Source: Onchocerca lupi
Taxonomy: Eukaryota; Nematoda; Chromadorea; Rhabditida; Onchocercidae
Length of the DNA stretch: 64,000 nucleotides
Assembly: GCA_028564675.1 (NCBI GenBank)
Contig: JAOVVO010000270.1
Coordinates: 34,216-98,215 of the forward strand
Direction of reading: 5' to 3'
A program made the translations under genes and the position numbers. Below, piece by piece: positions 26,733 through 39,217 of this stretch. The notes below the pieces were generated by a model. It was not told where the DNA came from, did no database searches, and worked only from the letters and a program-made list of their open reading frames with translations. How positions within the stretch are numbered: the stretch's first letter is position 1; every line of letters starts with the position of its first letter.

Positions 26733-28560
26733 ATTCCAACTAAATGCTACGATCTTCCTCCTTTTCTCCCATGTAAATATTTTTCTTTGTTAGAAGTGAG
26801 CTTTATTGAAGTTTAAATTCAAATAGTGGCACTTAAAAGCCACTTTAATTCTAACTTTGAGAAATTAGCAAAAGCAATTTAGATGCCATTCTAATGAATA
26901 ATACTGTCCATCTTTACAATTTACATTTAGTTCAATGCATCTGACATACAGTTTTGGTAGGGTCTAGACTTCTTAAATAAACTCACTACACGTGCTTAGT
27001 ATTTGTTTATACACTTCGTTATACGGAAGCACCGTTTTTCACGAATCGTTTTCTATTTTCTCCGATGATTTTTCAATATGCGCACTTCACAAAAGCATTT
27101 CTAATGAATTTTGTGAGTTATGAGTTTGTAATCTGTTTAGTTTAAAAGAGATATTGTCGGCAGCTTTCAAAACAAAATACATAGTTTAAAAGCAATGACT
27201 TGTTTATTCTTATACTGCAGGAAAAAATCAAAATCATTTAGAATACATTGGAGTCAGGTAAAAATTTAAAATGAAGACAAAGCCGATGACACATTCCTCT
27301 AGTTTTACAGTTTCCTGGTATTCATAGTTAAATAATCCGCTATAACGCTAAATGTTTTATCGAGCAGGAGCAGAAGTAGAAGTTGAACGCTCATTTTCCC
27401 ACTGGGGCAATGTTGGTTTTCATATTACATATGAGACATTCTATAAATTGTGGGAATTCTCAAATTTTAATGCCATTTTATTAATAATTTGAAATTCTCG
27501 CTTTATTTTCCTGTTCTGTCCCTAATTAAATTAAATAGCCTTATAAAATATTTGTAGTGGATCATGTTGTAAACTATGGCCGTAAAACTCTTCATGCCTA
27601 CATCCATTTTGCTATGATTTATTTCCCCTTACCAAAAACTTCGTTTTTTTCTTCAATTTTGTTTTGAATTTTTTGGATGGAAATGGAGAGATGGCGCTGA
27701 ACAAGTTCCTCAGTTCAATCTCTGCTTCAAGTCTTCAAGTAAATTTAAAAGTAAATATCTTTTTATCAAAGCCTCTAGAATTTGAAAGGTTTTAAAACGA
27801 AATCTTGGATTCGTTGCTTCCAACAATCTCTCTAATGTCATTGCATTTTATTTCTTATTGTTAAAATAGAAGGGAATTTTAGAATTACCGAGTACATTTT
27901 ATCAGGCATTTTCTCTTACTGATTACACTTATGCTATCAAATTCCTTTTAAAAGTATTATTCATTGAACTATGACAATATTCATGTGGATAATTTATGTA
28001 GCAGACTACTGTTCATAAATAAACGTATCTCTTTGTCTTGTGGTTTACTATCTTCACATATTTGAATTCTGCGTTTTCAATGTTGCGCTCCCGAAAGTTG
28101 CTTTATTTTAATACCGACAAGAGTTGCTAGGTCCTTTCCAGTCAATCCATCACAAAAAGAAATGAAGATCCAATTTAATTGAAACAGATTGAAAGAAAAA
28201 AGTAACCCTGAAAAAAAAAAAAAAGTTTGTGCAGAATGTTATCTACAACCAGTAAAAAATATGTTCCATGAAACGAAATAAAATGGATTTAAAAAGTACA
28301 GTCTCACGGAAGGAATCTTTATTTTGGTTTTGCGATTTCTTCATCACAGAAAATAAAGGTTATTTGTTGGGATTTAGCACACATACGGCTTTACATTCAA
28401 GGACTTATTTCTAATTAAAGTATTAATGGAAAATGTACAAAGAGGTTTAATTATTAAATCCATAAAAGATATAAATGGAAGAAGCTGAAGTCTTCTAATC
28501 TTCTGAGATGTTTAGTATTTCAAATAAAATAATACAGTTAACGAATGAAGTAGTAAAATA
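26733..28560. other. Convergent intergenic region, dyn-1 and knl-2 3' ends
   Basis: No coding signal seen on either strand. It separates the 3' ends of dyn-1 (+) and knl-2 (-) and should contain both UTRs. On the minus strand an AATAAA lies at 28323-28318, about 240 nt beyond the knl-2 stop. Confidence 0.55.
26976..26981 (+). terminator. dyn-1: Candidate poly(A) signal of dyn-1
   Basis: AATAAA about 245 nt after the stop codon. Other AATAAA sites occur further downstream, so the true end is uncertain. Confidence 0.45.
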
Positions 28561-31500
28561 TCAATCCGTTTCTTCTTCAAAATATTCATCCGCTTCTGAT
28601 TCTTTGTCACTGTCATCTTGATGGCATTGGACCACTGGCAAATGTAAATGATAGTTTTTAGAAGTGGATGATTTTGTTACATTTGCACGACTTTTACCGT
28701 ATTGATTCTTTACTTTTAACATTTTATGAACATAACGTAACTGTTGTTCTCTGCAAAATTGTAATCTAAATTTTTATAACCGATTTAATCCAAAAATTTC
28801 ATATATTTCCTTGCAATATTTTATTCTTAGCTTTCCTATAGTCCAAGCGTTAAGCCGAATTCCACATTTCAGTAGTTGCCGTATGCGCTTCGGACATAGA
28901 AGTTTTTCATATGTTATAAAGTAGCGGACAAGAGACTCTGCTGAAGAGTTAAAAAAAGGAAAAAAAAAAAAAAGAAAAACCTACTAAAACTGCAGAAAAA
29001 AAAGCAATGATAATAACAGTAAACTTACCTATAAGCTTCATCATCTGGATCAAATCTAAATGGAATATAAGAATCTTTTGGTGGTTTTCTTGGCGTTGAA
29101 CAACCTGGTGAATCAGGTATATGGATTAACTTTTTGCGGCGAATATTCTTTCGAACAGATTTCGGTGTTGGTGTACGCAACACAGATAATAATGAATCAT
29201 CAGAGTCAAAAGTTATCACTGATGGCATCATCTGAAATGTTCAGTAATTTAGTCTTTCGAACAACTGAAAAGATTTACACGAAAGTTGTATTGGAAAATG
29301 AGAAGCAAAACTACTGAAATAGGAATCTACTGAAATTTAAGAACTGACTGCTACATTTGGTCCTACATCCATTGTTTCTTCGAAAAAATCTGAACCATCG
29401 CCCGCTTTCAGGTACTGCCGAGTGAACCGATCTGCTTGGATCTGATATGCAACCGTTCCAACCTATTATGCATTTCTATATTTCAATTAGAAAACAAAAA
29501 CAAGGATACTGGAAAGACAAAGGTTCATCTAAAAGTGTTTGAATTAAAATTTTCTAATTAAGTCAAATACATCGTCAAGCCCAATGCCAATATGTGCATT
29601 AAATGACTTTCAGTTTCTTCAATGCCGAATCTTGATCTGACATTTATAATTATGATGAGTTTGATATAATTTACTTTCGTTTTTCTAAGAGCATCCACCA
29701 CATCAGCCGATACACCCGTTACTTTACTTTCTCTCGGAGAAATATTCAGCTTCAAAACCTCCACTGCTTGCTTACGGCATTCTTCAGCTGTACGTGCTCT
29801 CATTGTTGCAGCAATATTTTCCCAATCTTTCTCGCTTTGTGGGCATATAGCACGAAATGCCAACTAGAAATTTGTTCGTATTTGCTATTTCGAACAGCTA
29901 TTAAGACTGTTAATAAATTAAATGAAATAATCTTTGAAAAATTAAATGAATAATCTTTGAAATCATTCTTATTTGATGATCCCATTTTTCTAATGGTATC
30001 TGGTTCCACTACTAATTTGTTTTTCGCTTATGATTGCATAAAGAAAAGAATTTTTCAATGTCCGCAGAGTGCACAAACACGATATAAAACTTAATACCTC
30101 AAATTGAATCACTTTTTATCGGTTGTAGAATTTAAAGATTAAATTTTTACTTTCAGTCTAGTATTGTCATTTCCTGTCCACTTTTTCGATCGCGCATTTT
30201 TCGTTTTTTCAATAACATCACCATTAACAACTCTGTTTGCTTTCGTACAGTCCACAATATCATTCTCCGATTCCACATCGCTAAACGATACAATCGGCAC
30301 TGTATCTTTAACGCTATTGTCTTTGTCATTGTCCTTTCTTTTTACTACAATTCATCAAAAGATCAAATGATGCATATTGCTAATAAATTTAACTTTTCAT
30401 TCGAGAAAAGTGGAAAAATAAAAGTGAACCGTTTTTTTTCGAAAAAGTGTTTTTTCTAGACTTGTTCTTCCGTTTCAGGGGAATGTTCCTATGGGTTTTG
30501 ATTTGACGCTTGCGTAATTTATGTCTTTCTGAAGTCTTTTGTTTTATGTCCTCTTCCGGCGAAGACATAATCACGCGTGAGCAATGCTGAAAATGACAAA
30601 AGAATTTGTAACTTCGAGTAACAAAAGTACATTCAATCGAAAACAAGTAATTAAAAAAATTCCAGTACAATAACTTGAGAAAATTTGAACTTTCACTTTT
30701 GTGATATCCAATCCTTAAAAATCAAAATTTACTTACAGGTCCACGTTTTCCATAGAAAGGTGTTACAGGTGTAAGTGGAGACAATTTTCTGTCATCACTA
30801 TCGGAGGAAGAACTCTTACTGTCACTATAAGCAACGAGAGGAATTTCTCTGCTCTTGGCATCGTGAAGACTAGATTTTCGGCCTTTTTTTAACAGCGATT
30901 TTTGTAAATTCGTTGCATGGAGAGTTGATGAAGAGCTCTCAAATTCACAAGTAATTTTTATCCATAAAATAAATGGTTCAATGCTTTTCGCTATTTTGTA
31001 TTTATTTATATTTCCATGTGGCAAAAAATAAATCAATCGATGAATTAAGATGCATAGCTCATTCCGTTGTTTTATTTTTTTATCATGAACTATGAACAGA
31101 AAGACATTCCCAAAATTATTGTTAAATAATTTTCTTATTTAACTATTATATGAAATAATCTCAAATCAGTGAAAAATTTTACCACATCCGAAGCACTTGT
31201 CGAATATATAGAATCTGTTACAATGCCGACTGTTTTTATTGGAGAACCGTGAACATTGTACACAATTCGTTGTCCCTTCCACGTTGCCAACCGTGGTTTA
31301 ATAGTACGACCGCTTCTGCTAGTTTTCAACAAAGAAAGATTAGGAGAATCTCTCACTGAAAGCATTATTATTTTCGTAAAATAATGAACATTTAACTTTA
31401 AACTCATTCAATTAGTTAAAAAAATAACAACATGAAATAAGAGAAAAATGAATGGCGAAAATAAAACACAAATAAAAAAGATAATTATAATTATCAATTA

Positions 31501-34500
31501 CCTGCATTTTTTTCTCCGAGCTTTACCCTCTTTCTTGGTACAAAACACTTCCTCTGCCAATATTTATCACTTCTCTTTCCAGGCTTTATGTAATCTAAAT
31601 AGCAAGACCAACAAATATGGATATAAAATTTCGGTTCGATTGATTAAAATATGTTATAAAAAGAAGGATCAAAATTCACAAGAATCTCCAGTTCGATATT
31701 GAACAGATTTCCCCGAAGTGGGACACCTTGTCGATTTCAAATGCCTCCTATAGTTTTGATTACTGTCATTAGAAGATGAGCTATCAGAATCATTATCACC
31801 AGAATCATCATCAGCAGATGAATTGTTTTCAGAACTTTGTTCAAAACCACGGCGATGTAAATTTTCCGTTTCATCATCTCCAATTTCAGAAATAGTCAGC
31901 GATTGTTGCGGCGGCAGTTGCGGTTCACTAAAATTTGATTTCTAAAATTTGAATTATCTTATTTCAAATATTTCAAAAATATGATCTCATGAAAATTTAT
32001 CTGGCCACGTGAAAAAATTCAGCAATCGTCAAAAATGCTTAGTAACTAAAACATATGAACATAATAACCATACTCCGCTCTTAATTGCTAAATAACAATT
32101 CTTGAAAGTGAATAATAGAAAACTCACATATATGTATTGAAAAATAATGACAGGATGCGGTGCCAATCTTTTGGAAATCCATTCAAAAACTGCGTGACAA
32201 ATTCTTTCGGATATCCTGATGTAAAAATGGAATAAATTCATATTGATAAGATTCTCAGTTGACATAATATTGATATATTATATCAACCAACTAGTAAAAA
32301 GACAAGATACAGGAAAAAATAATAACATAAAAAACTCTGAAATTCTAAAGAGATTAGAAATTTCATATTTATCTTTACAGCAATGAATATAAAATATCAA
32401 ATTGTTGATTATAGATTAAATGAAAAAATAACGAGCTAGTTATAAGATCGCGTAGTTCAGGAACCAACTAATGACAGCAACAAAACCTTGTTGTGCGGCT
32501 AATATTGTATTAATCGGTCCGATAAGTTCATAGACGCCGATTTCAGTTCGCAATAAACGATTACCTTCTACCGCAACAATACATGATGTTTTCCAATCCA
32601 AATTTTTGTCACTGAACATGAATTTAAAGACAAATTTGATCGAATTGATGAGTAAATCTGGATGCAATGCATATATATTGGTTTTCATTTACTTTAAATA
32701 ACTTGAAGTTTGATAAGCTTAAAAAGTTGAAAAGAACGAAGAAAGCAGAGAATTAAGATAACTTACGGACGAAAACCAACTATAACAAAAGCAAAATTCG
32801 GGAAAAGCTTCGAATGTCCTAAATCATTTGCAGAAAATCGTATCGTCCAGTTATATAGATCTACTGGTTCTGAAAACATATTATTCAATGGATTAAAGTA
32901 TTTATTAACCATTTCCAATTCTAGGAGAACAAAGAAAAAAAGCATAAATATAGACAAAGTCACTAAGTCACACATCAATTTTAAGTTTAGAAAAATGAGT
33001 TTCCGAAATTCCAACATGAAACATTTGGTGAGTAGCTTAAATGTCAAAAAAAAGTAATATACTGAAAAAAAAATTCCTGCGCACCTACTATTTTTATTAA
33101 GAGAATATCTTTCAAATCTGCATTTCAACTTACTTGGACGACGTCGTTGAAGAGGTAATAGCGGCATTTTGAACAATCTATTATCCAGTGGCTTGTTTTT
33201 CAACATTTCATTCTCGCCAGTCATCTTCTTGTCAATGGTAAATTTCTCATCATCAGCTAACACAGACTGATTATTACATTTTGGCATCAGTTCTCGCATA
33301 CTGGAATCACGATTTGAAGATGTGACAGATATGCCAAGGCTTTTCGAAAATCCACCAATCAAATTCGTGCAGCTGTCAGAGAATTTGGATGTAGACAGTT
33401 TTTCTTTACTTGTCTCTTCATCCTCTTCCTCAATTTTGTCCTTGATTAACAAACATTTCCCGCGTTTTGCATTAGAGACCGAAATCGATGACACTTCATG
33501 CCCAGAAAAATCTATAATTAAAAACAAAAAACTTGGACAATCAAATGAAGAAATAATGCCCATTAAAAAAAAATGAACATATAAATTTATCTTCAAACTA
33601 AATGCTCTATCTTCAAAAAGAAAAAAAAAATCATTTCTAAGGAACTACAGAATATGCATCCTCTTAGCACACACAATTTTTTTTTAGTAAGGAAGATAAT
33701 CCACAAAAATACATAATGTTAGTTGTTTTAATTACCATTTCTAAATGTTGACGTTCGAAGTCCATTGGTACGCAAACTTTTCGATAAATCTAGGCATAGA
33801 CCACTGAGAATCACAGAATGTAATCTTTGAGATTCATTAAGTTTATTAGGCCTCACCACATTACTGTAATAATCGCGCAGAAGTTCCTGCCATTCATATG
33901 GAAAACCATCCTTGAATCTTTCAATCAGTGTTTTTGGATATCCTTAACAACAGCATTATTTCTGAAGAGCACTATTTCAAAAAAAAAAAAAAAAAAAAAA
34001 GAAAAATCCATAACGTTTAAAATTGAGACCATAAAATTTGTCAATAATTTTTAGAAAATATAGATGTCAACTGAACTGTAAGTAACAAATTAATCATGAA
34101 TCCCATAATAAAAAAAAGGGTTCTTTACGATAAATCTACTTTTTAGATTTTTTTTTTTATCCACCTCCAATTAATATGTCTTAGAAATGTCAGAAGAAAG
34201 AGAAACCAGTCAACTATCTAGTTTAGACAAGAAATCATGGCAAGTAACATCTCTTGCATGACATTACAACTATCGCTGTTTTTAGAACTTTGAAATTCGG
34301 AAATAGCAGCACCTATATAATAACATAATAAGTTCCTTCATAATAAAAATAAGTTCTAGCAAACGAAATTCTCTTTTCCTTTTCCTAATGATTTTTTTTT
34401 TTTTTTTTGTTCATATGTTTCACTATGCTAAAACATATTAACAAGATCGTAAAAAGATTTCACAACACTTTAAACAAATCTTTCTTACTCAAGTACAAAA

Positions 34501-35440
34501 AGAAAAAAGATAAAATAAAATTATGGAGATCTTAAATACCAAAAAACCGATACTGAATATTTTGAAAAATATATTTTCTAAAAGTTTCAAATGAATATTT
34601 TAAGAATATTCTGAAGAATTAATAATAAATCATTACCAAGTCCATATGCTGAATCCTGATCAAGTACACCATGTAAAATATATCTGGAGCCGCTAACAGT
34701 TAGTAACGTTTGCGAGTTATATCGCTCCTTGACTGCTGTACTGCGCCAATTTTCTAATTCACGTTCTTCGATGTCTTTCTTCCGATAACCTTCCACGCAT
34801 ACAGCAAATTCATCCTTATTGTTACAGATAAACTGAAAAGTTCAATCCATTTGTTATAAACTTGTAATATCAAAATATATTAAAGTTAATATCATTTTCA
34901 AATGCATTCAACTTAATCTCAATAATGAGTTGTAGAAATATAAATCTTTAGAATTTTTTAATATATGCTTACCAACAAAATAACAGTAACTATCTTTTTA
35001 TTCTTCTAAAAAAAATGTTCGAAACAAAATTTAATCTTGAGAGATCAAATAATCTTTTCAAATTTTTAAATACATTAAACTCGACTATCTTAAAATAAAC
35101 TAATTTTAATGTTCCTTGGATATAATTGTAAAGTCACTGTCAAATATTTTTCGAAAAATTTTTTAAATGCACTGAATTTATTAGTTGCCTTGATAATAGA
35201 CTTGAATAATTCATCAAAACTTTCAACATTTTACTATAATAATTAAAAGTTCAGTGAAATCAGTAAAACTAAATCTATCTTTCATTCATTTAAAAAAAGA
35301 ATGCACCGAAGAATATTAAAATAAATTCTAATCTTCAGAAACTAAAAATTTGAAATTGCTAAAAGTTATTGAACATTAACCTTGAAAATCCATAATTTAA
35401 GATCAATTACTGCCTGTTGGTTTTTCTGCTGTGAGTACAT
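28561..35440 (-). CDS. knl-2: KNL-2/M18BP1-type centromere protein with two SANTA domains
   Basis: Seventeen minus-strand exons give 964 aa: 35440-35381, 34832-34637, 33942-33736, 33511-33134, 32869-32767, 32611-32487, 32215-32128, 31927-31680, 31594-31502, 31355-31183, 30937-30737, 30586-30394, 30344-30151, 29863-29675, 29462-29349, 29231-29029, 28750-28561. An N-terminal SANTA domain (about 10-115: VIDLKLW, CVEGYRK, WRSTAVKER, LLTVSGSRYILHG, GYPKTLIERF, FPYEW) is followed by a second (about 261-375: PVDLYNW, VIVGFRP, WKTSCIVAVEGNRLLRT, GVYELIG, GYPKEFVTQF, FPKDW). A CENP-C-like RSGRT-x5-P-x4-W motif sits at 493-505 and a SANT/Myb domain at about 722-772 (KKWT, KDWENIAATMRARTAEECRKQ). KNL-2 loads the centromeric histone CENP-A at holocentric chromosomes. 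Least certain: exon 11 acceptor and exon 12 donor. Confidence 0.9.
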
Positions 35441-36159
35441 TTCGATTTCTTTTTGTAAGTATATTTTTCTTTTTTCTGTTTAAAACCAAGTTTCTGTAAA
35501 AAAGAGAAAAAATAAAACTGATATCTGATAAGCCGAGAAACGATATATTTTTATCAGTAGGCAAGAAAATATCGCACTGCGAGAATAATAAACTATAAAG
35601 AATATCTACAGATATGCAAAGTAAATTAAAAAGCTCGAATAATAATGATAACGTACGAATTATTCAACACAATTATTAGATGGATTAAGATACATGATCA
35701 AAAGTTTATATTGTGCATATATCGCTCTCGACCAAGAAAACCTTATTGCTTAAATATATTTGGCATATAGTAGTTTTCCTAAGCAAAGATAAAAATATGT
35801 CCAAAATATTGGAATAATGAGGTTTCCGCCATTTAACAGAAAACAAGAATACATTACCAAATATAATATATTTGCAGATTGTATAATAAAAATCTTCCAC
35901 ATTAATTATAACAAAATTCCTACACGCTGTAAGAATTTCTTTTGAAATTACTACTTGATTTTTCTATCAGAAACATTTTCCGTAATTTAATATCTTCCAT
36001 TTTTTGCAGAAACTATTTCCTCTACCTTAATCAATTCAACTGTACATAGTAGTGCAACAGTTAGAAAAGCCACAGTACTTCATATTTCATATTTAACATT
36101 ACGTACTCCGCCCAACAACTACACATTTAACGTGAAATATCCTCAACCATAATTTAATA
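35441..36159. other. Upstream region of knl-2
   Basis: AT-rich. On the minus strand an acceptor TTAAACAG ends at 35476, 36 nt before the knl-2 ATG, and may be a trans-splice site. The open frame at 35706-35900 has no coding character. Confidence 0.4.
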
Positions 36160-38190
36160 AAATGTAGAATTTGGCGCGCAAAAATCGTTATATCACGTTG
36201 ATTCATGCTCATTTGGGTTATTTAAAGAGACTCAATGTGCAAATTTTCGTATCAAATATTGTTTGATGGAAATGTAAAACCGATGTGCATAATAATAACA
36301 TGAATTTAAGGAATTATTATAAACTCAAGAAGCAAAAATTAAATTGATATGAATCTAGTGAATAAATATCCACTATTTTCTTGATATCTTAAAACCTTGA
36401 ATTTTTATGAGAAATATAATGTTTATCAGAATAACAATTTTTAATAAATTCTATTTCTTAGCTATGTCACGACAAAGCGTGGCCGGATCCAGCTAGTTTT
36501 ATATTAATAAAAATTTAAATATTCGTTTATTCAAAATCTTAAATTCCCGAAAGTTCTTGTCCACTGCTTTGGAATCAACCACCTGAATTGTCCTTGAAAT
36601 TGACTTATGATTGAGCTTGAACTTGAAATTGAACTCTTGCTGCTGTCGAACTGCGCGACTAAGACTGACTCAAGCTTCGAAGTTCTATCTTTCAAATCCC
36701 TCGTGGATCGGAACGTTTTGGCGGCAAACATGTCCATTCTTACGGCTTGTTGGCCTCTTTGAAACTATGTCACGCTAGTTGAATTTAAATAATCCTTGAA
36801 TAACATGATTTTCCCTTTGTTGAAGAGAAAGATCTGATTGTTTGTAATTTGGTTTGTAACCTGGTTGGATTGAAGATTGCTTCTCGCTATTACGACTCGG
36901 CTAAATCAACAATAGATTTTATTGGGTTTATACGATACTATACACAATATTGCGCTTAAACAATAGTAAGGATTAAATGAACAATACGTGGCAAATAAAA
37001 AAAATTGTTTGAATGCTCATTACATTGTTGTATTTTTCTTTTGTGACTGTCCTTCTCTTTCTGCTTCACCATTGCTATTGCTCTTGCTGAATTATAGTTC
37101 GTGCTGTCGAAACCATCTTCAAAGCTGAACTAGGATTGAACTGCGCTGATACTGATCCTGTCGATACTGCTGTTAAGACACTGAACGACGACATTGTCTC
37201 GAAGACACTGATTTTATAGAATGATCGAAGATAAACAATTAGTTAATTCGAAAAGCCCTTTTTATATGAATAATCCTTGATATTGATAGTGGGTGGAAGC
37301 CTAAAACACATTAATCATATAAAAGGTTGGTCATCAGGACAAAGGATAAGAGACGGAAATTCTTGAAGATCAAGAAATCAGCTGCTTTTATTTCCACTTT
37401 TGACATGAACAAACAAACTCTTGGTGAATTATCTCTCCAAAAATTCAGCAAAGAAGCAATCCAAAGCACAACTTTATATTGGCAGTGAGAGAAGTAATCC
37501 ATATATTGCTTGAACGAAACATTTCATTCTACCTATCATGAAGATATATCGACATTTCTGCGACGCAACTACATACCTCATAAAGCAACAAATGAAAGAA
37601 AAAGCACTACAGTAATGCATGCATCTTCTGCCCTTATCAATCCTGCAACCAATCTGGCACGTCTCAACCTTTTGCCACATGCTAGCAGTCTCTATCGCGA
37701 TATCGTGTCAATAATAGCCCGCGTCTTCTTAACTGGTGAAACCATCGTCATTCAAACAACGTGCAATTCACTCTTATTTCCTTTTATATCAAGCTAGCTG
37801 AACCTGACCACTTTTCTATATAAACAAAAATGTAAATGTTCGTTTGTTCAAAAATCTTAAACCTCCGAAAGTTCTTAAACACGCGTCTTATCTATATTAA
37901 TTCAAAATCTTAGATATCAGAAAGTCCTTACCTATTACTTTGAAATTTTGACAGAACGTTGCATTGGAATATGCGCATACTTTATCGAACCTACTGAGCG
38001 TTGCATACTGAAAGCCACGTCCATTTTGCAGAAAATAAGTGTGCTTAATACATTCAGTCCGCTCACTTATTTTTATTTGTCATAGGTGTAACAGGGAAAA
38101 AAAGTAGATGTATCTATACAAAAACAACGTGCTTATTCGAATGTTACGTTGTGTCAAAATTTCAAATCAATGGGTCAGCACTTGAAATGT
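36160..38190. mobile_element. Nested degraded Helitron-type fragments
   Basis: At 36468-36496 a short hairpin (CACG-ACAAAG-CGTG) is followed 11 nt later by CTAG and then T, the classic Helitron 3' terminus. A second CTAGT with part of the same ending (ATGTCACG) is at 36775-36779. A third CTAG at 37794-37797 is followed by GCTGAACCTGACCAC, resembling the reverse complement of the first terminus. Between them, GTTCGTTTGTTCAAAAATCT with CCGAAAGTTCTT occurs at about 37836 and as a diverged copy near 36520; this is a motif I associate with Helitron 5' regions. An inverted pair (37939-37976 versus 38128-38166) shares TTTGAAATTTTGACA. No Rep/helicase frame is visible, so these are non-autonomous or decayed copies. 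Short open frames inside (37311-37797) are treated as remnants. Confidence 0.55.
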
Positions 38191-39217
38191 TGTGTCAGAA
38201 TAAACATTGAACTTCACAACAAAGAGGCAATCCAAGACACGATCTAATATTAGAAGTAATATTAGCCTAATATTAGAAGATATAATTCACAAATTTCTTG
38301 ACGGAACTATTTTTATTTTTTTTTTCACTTATTTTTATTTCAGATTTTATCCTCCTTTTTTTTTTTTTTTTAGCATATGCAAAATGTCAATTAAACTGCA
38401 TTTTTTTAAACTGTATTTTTAATATTATCCTAAAACAAAAATCACTCATGTTTTATTAATTAAACAACGATCATATCAATTACAAAGTATTCGAGCTTTA
38501 TGATTAGATGCAAATGAATAAATTAGGGAAGAATTTATCATTCTGCTAAGAATGATAAACTATTTTAAATTTATGCCTTGCATTTATTTATCCTTTTAAA
38601 ATATCCATAATTAATTGTTAATATTTTTTAAACAAAGGAAATCATATAAGTAATTAGAGCTTTTTCTTTTTATAATTAAATTAGTGATTAGTTTCGATGA
38701 TAGCGATTAATTAGAAACAAATAGCAACTAATTATGAAGTGATATTATAAGACATCATTTCATAGTTTTTTTTTTTTCTTCAGAAAATTCTAAAACAATA
38801 ATGTCTGATATAACTTATCACCAATAGAAGACATATTGATTTATTGAAAATACCGGCAAATATAAATTATCACTTTATAATTGAATAATGCAGAACTATT
38901 CCAACATAATCAAAAATAATCTTCAATCCTTCTTCAGGCATTTCCAAATCTGAAAAGGAAACAAAAAAAGAAACACTAAAAAAAATATATATATATATAT
39001 TTCAAGAAATAAACTGAAATGAAATATTAATAAATTAATATTATCAAATCAACTTATTTTCGTCTTGTTTTGTTTTCTTGCAAATTAATATTACACTTGA
39101 CCTTTTTACATATAAAATATAAAATTTTGGAAAAAGAAACGAAAAATAATAATATAAATAATATAAAATAATGGAAAATCAATAATATAGTATAAATTTA
39201 AATTTCACTTTCAACAA
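38191..39217. other. Intergenic, 3' flank of the zinc-finger gene
   Basis: AT-rich with T runs (38310-38370) and a short TA repeat at about 38983-39000. No gene supported. Confidence 0.5.

Noticed and set aside
29060..30370. Plus-strand frames opposite knl-2 exons
   Set aside because: They are antisense shadows of well-supported knl-2 exons, whose phases all agree.
32763..33596. Single 277-aa minus-strand protein
   Set aside because: It is knl-2 exon 4 and exon 5 joined by reading through an intron that has a perfect GTAAGT donor and TTTTCAG acceptor.
37510..37797. 95-codon plus-strand frame as a gene
   Set aside because: Located inside the Helitron nest, without domain similarity; better explained as element sequence.
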